DNA of 5,143 nt from positions 6,672 through 11,814 of the forward strand of contig PKXE01000097.1 of the NCBI GenBank assembly GCA_003132265.1. Direction: 5' to 3'. This document shows positions 1-4,868 of this stretch, in pieces. A program made the position numbers and the translations under genes. Numbering within the stretch: position 1 is the first letter of the stretch; every line of letters starts with the position of its first letter. The notes under the pieces were generated by a model. That model saw nothing but the letters and a program-made list of their open reading frames with translations, made no database searches and had not been told where the DNA came from. Source of the stretch: Candidatus Dormiibacterota bacterium. GTDB taxonomy: Bacteria > Chloroflexota > Dormibacteria > Aeolococcales > Bog-877.

Positions 1-6
1 AGGTGC

Positions 7-12
7 GATAAT
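7..12 (+). promoter_or_regulatory. Candidate -10 box for a near-leaderless marR-type transcript
   Basis: GATAAT matches the bacterial -10 consensus at five of six positions, including the key A and the final T. The usual spacing would start transcription at about 19-21, on or within two bases of the GTG at 21. The box lies inside a short dyad, GCGA-TAATT-TCGC (5-17), that could be an autoregulatory operator. The -35 region would lie outside the window, so it cannot be examined. Confidence 0.4.
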
Positions 13-20
13 TTCGCTAC

Positions 21-536
21 GTGAAGTTTCTCTCAGGCGATGGACCTGGCGACATATCGAGAGTCCGGATCGCGGAGATGGTCGAGCGGGTTCTCGAACT
101 TCAACCCCGTCTCCAGCGCACCCTCCAGGTGCCACTCCCGGACGAGGTCAGCTCCCGGCTTGGCGCGGTCACCCCCCACCAACTGGAAGCACTGGGCTGC
201 CTTCCCCCCGAGGGGAGCCCCATGCACGAGTTTGCGGAGGCGGTCGGGATCAGCGGCGCGGCGGCCACCGCTCTGGCCACCCGCATGATCCGCCAAGGTC
301 TGGCGCAGCGCCATTACGACCCGAGCGATCGCCGCACCGTCTGGCTGGCACCGACCGCTCAAGGCCTGCACACCGTGGAGGCGGTCCGAGACTGGCGCCG
401 CCGCTCAGTCGCGAAGATGTTCGAGCGGCTGGACCCCGCCCAGGTGAGCGCCTTCTTAGAGGTCCTCAGCGCGCTGGCCCGCTCCGATCACAGCCCGGAG
501 GCAGCCGCCTCGGACTCTCGTCCGCCCGCTGACTAG
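21..536 (+). CDS. MarR-family winged-helix transcriptional regulator
   Basis: A 171-residue DNA-binding regulator of the MarR family, which usually act as dimers that repress nearby genes and release DNA when a small ligand or oxidant is sensed. The winged helix-turn-helix is visible: a leading helix near residues 52-60 (TPHQLEAL), the helix-turn-helix near 67-97 and the wing near 98-115 with the family hallmark DPSDRRTVWLAPTAQG. A C-terminal helix near 133-155 would complete the dimer interface; the last 15 residues are Ala/Ser/Pro-rich and probably disordered. The GTG at 21 lacks a Shine-Dalgarno site but fits a leaderless transcript from the -10 box at 7-12. An in-frame ATG at 78 (residue 20) is the alternative, with GGAG only one base before it, too close to work well. 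The ligand and targets cannot be told from sequence; the gene itself or the membrane-protein genes downstream are candidate targets. Confidence 0.88.
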   Translation: MKFLSGDGPGDISRVRIAEMVERVLELQPRLQRTLQVPLPDEVSSRLGAVTPHQLEALGCLPPEGSPMHEFAEAVGISGAAATALATRMIRQGLAQRHYDPSDRRTVWLAPTAQGLHTVEAVRDWRRRSVAKMFERLDPAQVSAFLEVLSALARSDHSPEAAASDSRPPAD

Positions 537-550
537 ACGCTGCCCCCAGT

Positions 551-568
551 CGGCGGACGGTCCCGCCG
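551..568 (+). terminator. Small hairpin just downstream of the MarR gene
   Basis: CGGCGG and CCGCCG form a 6-bp G/C stem with a 6-base loop, starting 14 bases after the MarR stop codon. It has no T tract, so a factor-independent terminator is only a possibility, although high-GC bacteria often have terminator-like hairpins without one. Short G/C dyads also arise by chance in such DNA. Confidence 0.3.
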
Positions 569-596
569 GCCCGCCCGGAAGCCCCGTGTTGTCGGC

Positions 597-635
597 GGGC
601 AGTCGGCGCTGACGACAGCCGAGCGCCGACTGCCC
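597..635. repeat. Perfect 14-bp inverted repeat with an 11-base loop
   Basis: GGGCAGTCGGCGCT (597-610) is exactly reverse-complementary to AGCGCCGACTGCCC (622-635), with an 11-base spacer. The length and perfection make chance unlikely even in high-GC DNA. It could be the main terminator of the MarR gene, a regulator-binding site or a small interspersed element. No T tract follows. The motif CAGTCGGCG also occurs directly repeated at 547-555, which could pair with the right arm instead. Confidence 0.6.
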
Positions 636-838
636 CCGGCCATCGCTGCTGGAAGAGTTTGAAGTCCTGCGGGCTACGCTCGGCGACGATTGAGACCGAC
701 GGCGCGCAGGTCTAGGGCTTTTTCCGAAGGCGGTGCAGAAATATGGAGTCCTGGTGTCCTGACGGGGCTGACTCAACAACGCCTTGGACGAACCAGCGGC
801 CCTGACGAGTCCACCCTCAACAGAGGGCAGATAGCGTC

Positions 839-1062
839 ATGATGCTGCTCAAAATCGTCAGTTTTCCGACGTCCGCGTTCCCGGCACTGGCGCTTGGCTT
901 CCTCGGTCTTGGCACCGGCTATCTGACCTACCGTCCGCAGGAGCTATTCAGCTTCCCCCCTCGAGGTGAGAACGTCGACTTGGCGACCGGGGTCCGAGCA
1001 TCTGGATGCCCGGTTTCATGCAGTTCTTGACCGGAACCTATCTATTCGTGGGCCTGGCCTGG
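839..1062 (+). pseudogene. Frameshifted, truncated small membrane-protein gene
   Basis: The plus frame from ATG 839 (or the adjacent ATG at 842) encodes a hydrophobic, membrane-like N-terminus (residues about 12-30, with ALALGFLGLGTGYLTY) followed by PQELFSFPPRGENVDLATGV. That frame then runs into 11 unremarkable residues and stops at 1030. From about 1000 the +2 frame continues plausibly as IWMPGFMQFLTGTYLFVGLAW, a second hydrophobic segment. The simplest reading is loss of one base (or gain of two) near 991-1000. Membrane-like sequence ends near 1062, after which the same frame turns into Arg/Ala-rich text unlike protein, so the 3' part also looks lost. GAGGG at 823-827 could be the ribosome-binding site. 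I do not recognise the family with certainty. A sequencing error would explain the shift but not the missing 3' end. Confidence 0.5.
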
Positions 1063-1080
1063 CGCCACTCGATCACGACG

Positions 1081-1123
1081 GCCCCGCGGTGGGTGAGCGC
1101 TGCCGCTCCTCCCACAGCGGGGT
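1081..1123. repeat. Long imperfect hairpin between the decayed gene and the yggT-like gene
   Basis: Three stacked stems share one axis: CCCCGC (1082-1087) with GCGGGG (1117-1122), GTGGG (1089-1093) with CCCAC (1111-1115), and GAGCG (1095-1099) with CGCTC (1104-1108) around a 4-base loop. Only single-base bulges and a 1x2 internal loop interrupt 16 pairs. It fits a terminator for the upstream transcript or a structured leader for the gene starting at 1243. There is no T tract. Confidence 0.45.
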
Positions 1124-1228
1124 GCGCGACCGGGCGCGCCGATACGATCGCGGCGATCCGGCGTTATACCGGTCGTGGTCGAGCAGCGCCAGTCGCCATC
1201 CTGGCACCATGCTCTCGGGAGCAATTGC

Positions 1229-1234
1229 GGAGGG
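1229..1234 (+). promoter_or_regulatory. Ribosome-binding site that sets the yggT-like start
   Basis: GGAGGG lies 8 bases before the ATG at 1243, close to ideal strength and spacing. It decides the start of this gene, because the reading frame is open upstream back to 970 and a longer protein could otherwise be called. Confidence 0.65.
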
Positions 1235-1242
1235 TCTTGACG

Positions 1243-1668
1243 ATGATCGAGCCGGAAAGGAGCGAACGCGAGGAGGCGGTGACGCGGACCGGACCGGACG
1301 GCACCGGGGAGCGGACGGTTACCCGCACCTCGAGCACAGTCGCGCCCATGGGATTTCGCGCCAAGAGCACGGTGTGGCTGGCGGTGGGCATCGTTGACGT
1401 GATCTTGGCGCTGGACTTCATCTTCAAGTTGCTGGCCTCGGCCAACGTCGGATTCGTCGGTTTCATCTCATCCGTGGCCGGCGCTCTGGCCGCGCCTTTC
1501 CAGGGCGTCTTGGCGACAACGGCAACGTCGGGACACTACACGTACTGGCCTGACGTGGCTGGCATAGTCGTCTACTTCATCGCAGCCTGGATCGTGGTTG
1601 CCTTGATTGGCATCATGGCTGCCCGCCGGCCGCCCCACTCGGACCGCCGTCAGGACGGTGTCGCCTAG
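1243..1668 (+). CDS. YggT-like integral membrane protein
   Basis: A 141-residue membrane protein. Residues 1-40 are charged and hydrophilic, probably cytoplasmic. Helix one is at about 43-64 (VWLAVGIVDVILALDFIF), followed by a loop near 70-92 containing FISSVAGALAAPFQGVL, and helix two at about 104-126 (VAGIVVYFIAAWIVVALIG). A basic tail, RRPPHSDRR, follows the second helix. The helix, then a loop with the pattern 'V-x-x-P-F-x-G', then a helix, is the layout of the YggT family (Pfam PF02325); the core function of that family is poorly defined, with links to cell-envelope and division-region genes. Here, unlike typical yggT loci, no division or proline-synthesis genes are adjacent. The start is fixed by the site at 1229-1234; the in-frame sequence upstream (970-1242) is low-quality and best treated as non-coding for this gene. 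Family assignment is by pattern only. Confidence 0.78.
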   Translation: MIEPERSEREEAVTRTGPDGTGERTVTRTSSTVAPMGFRAKSTVWLAVGIVDVILALDFIFKLLASANVGFVGFISSVAGALAAPFQGVLATTATSGHYTYWPDVAGIVVYFIAAWIVVALIGIMAARRPPHSDRRQDGVA

Positions 1669-1722
1669 GCGTTGGCGATTCTGCCTTGCTGTTACTAGTA
1701 GCAGTCGCGCTCTTCGGGTTGG

Positions 1723-1755
1723 CCGCGATGATCCGTGTGCTGTGGATCATCGCGG
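1723..1755. repeat. Perfect 12-bp stem over the start of the tiny membrane-protein gene
   Basis: CCGCGATGATCC (1723-1734) is exactly complementary to GGATCATCGCGG (1744-1755) across a 9-base loop. The left arm contains the ATG at 1728-1730, so the folded RNA would bury that start codon. The right arm runs into a tandem pair of CGCGGTGAT (1751-1759 and 1760-1768). It could be a translational switch, a protein-binding operator or a constraint-free coincidence within a repetitive coding sequence. No T tract follows, so terminator function is less likely. Confidence 0.55.
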
Positions 1756-1826
1756 TGATCGCGGTGATTCTTTGGCTGGTGGGCTCACTGTTCCGAGGGG
1801 GGGACGAGCGCCGGTACGCCTTGTAG
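1728..1826 (+). CDS. Tiny single-helix hydrophobic membrane protein
   Basis: From ATG 1728 the frame encodes 32 residues: one strong transmembrane helix at about 3-21 (RVLWIIAVIAVILWLVGSL) and then a short charged tail, RGGDERRYAL. Small hydrophobic proteins of this form are common and mostly uncharacterised in actinobacteria. The frame is open upstream and also hydrophobic (ALLLLVAVALFGLAA), so a TTG start at 1686 would give 46 residues and possibly a helical hairpin; neither start has a good ribosome-binding site, only GGG at 1716-1718 for the ATG. It lies 59 bases after the yggT-like stop and could be translated from the same transcript. A run of seven G at 1797-1803 makes the last residues sensitive to sequencing error. 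Coding status is inferred from the helix and the charge-balanced tail; function is unknown. Confidence 0.5.
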   Translation: MIRVLWIIAVIAVILWLVGSLFRGGDERRYAL

Positions 1827-1850
1827 TCGCGCCCTCCACCAATCCCTGAG

Positions 1851-1888
1851 CGACGCTGGCCAGCGCCTCGCCCCCGGGGGCGGCGTCG
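1851..1888. terminator. Palindrome-rich patch between convergent genes, likely bidirectional terminator
   Basis: Two perfect palindromes sit side by side: CGCTGGCCAGCG (1854-1865) and CGCCCCCGGGGGCG (1869-1882). An outer pair, CGACGC (1851-1856) with GCGTCG (1883-1888), can close the whole patch. It lies in the 70-bp gap between the plus-strand membrane-protein run and the end of the minus-strand glycosyltransferase, where a shared terminator is expected. It has no T tract on either side. Confidence 0.42.
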
Positions 1889-1896
1889 GCCGTCGG

Positions 1897-2985
1897 CTAA
1901 TAAGGGGTGGTCACCTCGCGGTAGACACCTCTGGTGAGCGCCCCCATGCGGGCCGCCGAGAACCGTCGCCGGATCCGGTCGGGCCCGGCCGCGCTGAGCG
2001 CCGCGTAGCGTCCCTGATCGTCGAGCAAGCCAGCGCTGACGCTGGCCAGGGCCGCGGGATTGGCGGCTCCGACCACTAGGCCCGCTAGCGGAGGGTCAAG
2101 GATCTCCGGTAGGCCGCCGACCCGGCTGGCCACCACCGGCAACCCGGAGCTCATCGCCTCGCAGGCGGTGAGGCCGAAGGGCTCGGCCCGAGACGGGACC
2201 CAGGCCAGATCGCAGCCGGCGAAGAACTGCTCCCGGTCGATGACTTCTCCCACGAAGTTCACCCGGTCGGCGACCCCGGTCGTGAAGGCAAGGTCGACTA
2301 GGGCGGCCAGCTCCGGCCCGGTCCCGCCGACGTTGAGGGTCATGCTTTTGCCGGCGGGGGTGGCCAGGGCCAGGATGGCGATGTCCACTCCCTTGGACTG
2401 GGTCAGCCTGGCCAGGACCCCGACCCTTCGCCCAGCGGCAGCGGTCCGCACCAGGGGAGGCAGGGGCTGGATGCCGTTGGGAACAACTCGCAAGCGCCGG
2501 GAGTCAACGCCCACCTGATCGGTCAGAAACTCGGCCACCGAGTTGGAAACCGCGATCTGCAGCTGGGCGGCGCGGTCGAGGGCGCGCAGCTCGCGCCGAT
2601 GGATCACCACCCGCAATGGGCTGGCGGTAAACCACCCGTCGAGGTGATGGGTGTGGACCTGGGGAGCGGCCGGGCGGGCCCGGCGCAGCAGGGCGCCGGC
2701 CCGCAGCCCGTGACTGTGCACCACCGAGGCGTGCCAGCGACGAGCCAGCTGCCGCAGCTGGCTCGGGGCCGACGCCCAGCCCCGCCCGTTCATCAGCATC
2801 GGCGAGACCGCCAGGCCGAGGTCCCGGCACCGGTCCACCAATTCGCCTGGCGGACAGGCCACCAGCGGGACCCAGTCCGCCGCGGTCAGCTCCTGGGCCA
2901 GGGTCAGGACGTGCTCCGGACCGCCGCTGCGAGAGCTGTCGGCGATCACCATCAGGACCCGGGAGCTGCTGTGCACCGGGGCCAT
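1897..2985 (-). CDS. GT-B family 4 glycosyltransferase
   Basis: A 362-residue retaining glycosyltransferase of the GT4 type (GT-B fold), which moves a sugar from a nucleotide-sugar donor to a lipid, glycan or small acceptor, usually at the cytoplasmic face of the membrane. The N-terminal acceptor domain opens with a beta strand (VLMVIA, 10-15) and the loop SRSGGPEHVL (18-27). The domains are joined near VVPNGI (167-172) and ARLTQSKGVD (192-201). The C-terminal donor domain carries VGGTGPE (219-225) and the E-x7-E motif E268 to E276 in AEPFGLTACEAMSSG, the catalytic and donor-binding signature, then PVVASRVGGLPE. No signal peptide or membrane helix is seen. The length is normal for single-domain GT4 enzymes. 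The ATG at 2983-2985 has AGGTGG (2990-2995) four bases upstream on its strand. No sugar-pathway or polymer-export genes are nearby, so the substrate is unknown. It is shorter than mycothiol MshA and I would not assign it that role. Confidence 0.92.
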   Translation of the reverse strand: MAPVHSSSRVLMVIADSSRSGGPEHVLTLAQELTAADWVPLVACPPGELVDRCRDLGLAVSPMLMNGRGWASAPSQLRQLARRWHASVVHSHGLRAGALLRRARPAAPQVHTHHLDGWFTASPLRVVIHRRELRALDRAAQLQIAVSNSVAEFLTDQVGVDSRRLRVVPNGIQPLPPLVRTAAAGRRVGVLARLTQSKGVDIAILALATPAGKSMTLNVGGTGPELAALVDLAFTTGVADRVNFVGEVIDREQFFAGCDLAWVPSRAEPFGLTACEAMSSGLPVVASRVGGLPEILDPPLAGLVVGAANPAALASVSAGLLDDQGRYAALSAAGPDRIRRRFSAARMGALTRGVYREVTTPY

Positions 2986-2989
2986 TGTT

Positions 2990-2995
2990 CCACCT
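2990..2995 (-). promoter_or_regulatory. Ribosome-binding site for the glycosyltransferase
   Basis: On the minus strand AGGTGG precedes the ATG by four bases (AACA spacer). The spacing is a little short, but the match to anti-Shine-Dalgarno is good and no other in-frame start has a better site. Confidence 0.45.
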
Positions 2996-3004
2996 GCCCC
3001 TGAG

Positions 3005-3036
3005 TTGACCGTCTACCATCGTTCCAATCTTAAGTT
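3005..3036 (+). promoter_or_regulatory. Possible metG promoter in the divergent spacer
   Basis: TTGACC (3005-3010) is a near-perfect -35 hexamer. The best -10 candidate is TAAGTT (3031-3036), but the 20-base spacer is longer than the usual 16-18. It would give a leader of about 20 bases including the ribosome-binding site at 3053-3056. The 80-bp spacer must also hold the glycosyltransferase promoter, for which I saw no clear match. Confidence 0.3.
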
Positions 3037-3052
3037 CATCTCGCCCGGGAGC

Positions 3053-3056
3053 GGAG
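3053..3056 (+). promoter_or_regulatory. Ribosome-binding site supporting the GTG start of metG
   Basis: GGAG lies 9 bases before the GTG at 3066. The frame upstream is open only back to 3009 and contains no ATG, GTG or TTG, so this site and the GTG are the most conventional start signal available. Confidence 0.5.
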
Positions 3057-3065
3057 CACGTCCTG

Positions 3066-4835
3066 GTGGCAGTCGCTTGGCCGTACGCCAGTGGCCCCCG
3101 GCACATCGGTCACGTCGCCGGGTTCGGGGTTCCGTCCGACATCTTCGCCCGCTATCAGCGCCTCCGGGGCGCCCGGGTCCTGATGGTCAGCGGCACTGAC
3201 GAGCACGGCACCCCGATCTTGGTCGCGGCCGATCGGGAGGGGATCAGCCCCCGCGAGATCGCGGATCGATACAACGCGGTGATTGCGGACGATCTGCAGA
3301 AGCTGGGCCTGAGTTACGACCTCTTCACCAGGACCACCACGCTCAACCACGCGCGGGTGGTGCAGGACGTCTTCCGGACCCTCTATGAGAAGGGCTACCT
3401 CCTGCGGCAGACCCAGCAGGGAGCCTTCTCAGCCGCTACCGGGCGCGCTTTGCCCGACCGCTACATTGAGGGCACTTGTCCCCACTGTGGCTCCACCGGG
3501 GCCCGCGGCGATCAATGCGATAACTGTGGCCAGATCCTCGATCCTGTCGACCTGATTGAGCCGCGCTCGCGGATCGACGGCCAGCCTCCGATCTTCCGGG
3601 AGTCCGAGCACTTCCTCCTCGACCTACCGGCGTTTGCTGGGGCCCTCACCGAGTGGCTCGAGTCCAAGACCGAGTGGCGCAGCAACGTGCGGAGATTCTC
3701 TTTAAACATGGTGGCCGAGCTCCGGCCGAGGGCGGTCACCCGGGACATCGACTGGGGAATCCACATTCCCCTACCGGAATTCGCGGTGCGCGACGACAAA
3801 TTGATCTACGTGTGGTTCGACGCGGTGATTGGGTACCTCTCCGCCAGCGTGGAGTGGGGCCGGGACCGGGGCGAGCCGGAATCCTGGCGGGCTTGGTGGC
3901 AGAACCCCGAGGCCAGCCATTTTTACTTCATGGGCAAGGACAACATCATCTTCCACAGCGTGATCTGGCCCAGCATGTTGATGGGCTACGGCAGCGGCGG
4001 AGAGCTTGGCGGGGGTCCTCCCAACCTTCCCTTGGTGCTGCCCGAGAACGTGGTCAGCAGCGAGTTCCTCACCATGGAGGGCCAGAAGTTCTCCAGCAGC
4101 CGCGGCATCGTGATCGAGGTCCGTGACTTCCTGGAGCGCTACGACCCCGACTCCTTGCGCTACTACCTGACTGCGGCCGGCCCGGAGACCCAGGACACCG
4201 ACTTCACCTGGGCGGAGTTCATCCGCCGCAACAACGACGAGCTGGTGGCCACCTGGGGGAACCTGGTCCACCGCACCCTGACCATCGCCAAGAAGCACTT
4301 TGGCGAGGTTCCCCAACCGGGTGCGCTCAGCGAGCGGGACCAGGAGCTGGTCTCCGCCGTCGAAGCGGGGTTCGACTCAGTCGCCCAGTTGCTGGAGGCA
4401 GCCCGGTTCAAGGCGGCGCTGGCGGAAGTGATGGCGCTGGCCGCCGGAGTCAATCAATACCTGACCGAGAACGAGCCCTGGCGGCTCGTGACCACCGACC
4501 GGGATCGGTCGGCGACGGTTCTCTACGTCGCCCTCCGCTGCATCGACAACCTCAAGTTGCTGCTGCTGCCGTTCCTCCCCTTCAGCTGCCAGAAACTCCA
4601 CCTGATGCTGGGCCACGAGGGCGTGATCGCGCCCATGCCGGTGAAGGTGACGGTGGCAGCGGACGGCGACCCCCACCCGGTGCTGACCGGGGACTACGCG
4701 ACCCCGGGCGTCAGCTGGATGACCACGCATCTCGCCCCGGGTCAACAGCTGGGAGAACCGGCCCCCCTCTTCCGCAAGCTCGACCCCGAGCTGGCCCAAG
4801 TGGAGCTGGCCCGGATGGCGCCGCCCCCGGACTGA
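3066..4835 (+). CDS. metG: Methionyl-tRNA synthetase
   Basis: A 589-residue class I aminoacyl-tRNA synthetase that activates methionine with ATP and attaches it to elongator and initiator tRNA in the cytoplasm. The Rossmann domain starts at once with [12 protein letters not shown] (HIGH motif at 13-16) and [11 protein letters not shown] (41-51). The inserted connective domain has a zinc knuckle C138-x2-C141-x9-C151-x2-C154, the four-cysteine single-knuckle form. The methionine-pocket region includes [10 protein letters not shown] (248-257) and [13 protein letters not shown] (290-302). The second ATP signature is KFSSSRG (341-347) instead of KMSKS, a form I associate with actinobacterial MetRS. 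The helical anticodon-binding domain follows, with [15 protein letters not shown] (387-401) and NEPW (469-472), where the conserved tryptophan expected to read the CAU anticodon lies. There is no C-terminal EMAP/Trbp111-type tRNA-binding domain. Residues just before the GTG (EHVLV in frame) extend the first strand as in homologues, so the true N-terminus may be slightly longer. Confidence 0.98.
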   Translation: MAVAWPYASGPRHIGHVAGFGVPSDIFARYQRLRGARVLMVSGTDEHGTPILVAADREGISPREIADRYNAVIADDLQKLGLSYDLFTRTTTLNHARVVQDVFRTLYEKGYLLRQTQQGAFSAATGRALPDRYIEGTCPHCGSTGARGDQCDNCGQILDPVDLIEPRSRIDGQPPIFRESEHFLLDLPAFAGALTEWLESKTEWRSNVRRFSLNMVAELRPRAVTRDIDWGIHIPLPEFAVRDDKLIYVWFDAVIGYLSASVEWGRDRGEPESWRAWWQNPEASHFYFMGKDNIIFHSVIWPSMLMGYGSGGELGGGPPNLPLVLPENVVSSEFLTMEGQKFSSSRGIVIEVRDFLERYDPDSLRYYLTAAGPETQDTDFTWAEFIRRNNDELVATWGNLVHRTLTIAKKHFGEVPQPGALSERDQELVSAVEAGFDSVAQLLEAARFKAALAEVMALAAGVNQYLTENEPWRLVTTDRDRSATVLYVALRCIDNLKLLLLPFLPFSCQKLHLMLGHEGVIAPMPVKVTVAADGDPHPVLTGDYATPGVSWMTTHLAPGQQLGEPAPLFRKLDPELAQVELARMAPPPD

Positions 4836-4850
4836 GTCGCCCGGGAGATC

Positions 4851-4868
4851 GCCGGCCCTAATGCCGGT
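4851..4868. terminator. Weak hairpin between metG and the convergent gene
   Basis: CCGGC (4852-4856) pairs with GCCGG (4863-4867) around a 6-base loop, and the stem overlaps the stop codon of the minus-strand gene. The gap between the two convergent genes is only 22 bp, so some overlap of terminator and coding sequence is expected. Five pairs are easily met by chance here. Confidence 0.2.

Larger units (their letters stand above)
537..838. other. Non-coding stretch between the MarR gene and the membrane-protein run
   Basis: About 300 bases with no frame that looks coding on either strand. It holds a small hairpin just after the MarR stop (551-568), a large perfect inverted repeat (597-635) and, near its end, GAGGG at 823-827, a possible ribosome-binding site 11 bases before the ATG at 839. 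One plus frame (about 649-772) is open except for a stop at 691-693 and shows no recognisable protein. No convincing promoter pair was found, although this is where one for the downstream genes would be expected. Confidence 0.5.

Noticed and set aside
456..779. Minus-strand open frame of 107 codons across the MarR 3' end and the spacer
   Set aside because: Arg/Ser-rich text without hydrophobic core or motif; it overlaps a well-supported gene and the inverted repeat, so it is a by-product of high GC.
1164..1169. TTATAC as a -10 box for the YggT-like gene
   Set aside because: No recognisable -35 hexamer at 16-18 bases upstream, and a short A/T motif alone is too weak.
966..1397. Plus-strand open frame of 143 codons
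   Set aside because: Arg/Gly/Asp/His-rich and lacking any fold-like pattern; it overlaps the YggT-like gene, whose frame has membrane helices and a good ribosome-binding site.
1607..1849. Plus-strand open frame of 80 codons over the end of the YggT-like gene
   Set aside because: Starts at TTG inside the real gene and has Arg-rich composition; the alternate frame with the transmembrane helix (1728-1826) is more convincing.
2060..2518. Plus-strand open frame of 152 codons opposite the glycosyltransferase
   Set aside because: Composed mainly of Arg, Ser, Thr and Pro; exact antisense shadow of a gene with the full GT4 motifs.
2504..3106. Minus-strand open frame of 200 codons crossing the divergent spacer and the 5' end of metG
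   Set aside because: Arg/Gly/Pro/Ala-rich shadow of the glycosyltransferase in another frame; it would cover both start regions.
3653..4126. Plus-strand open frame of 157 codons inside metG
   Set aside because: Gln/Arg/Gly/His-rich out-of-frame text inside a fully conserved synthetase gene.
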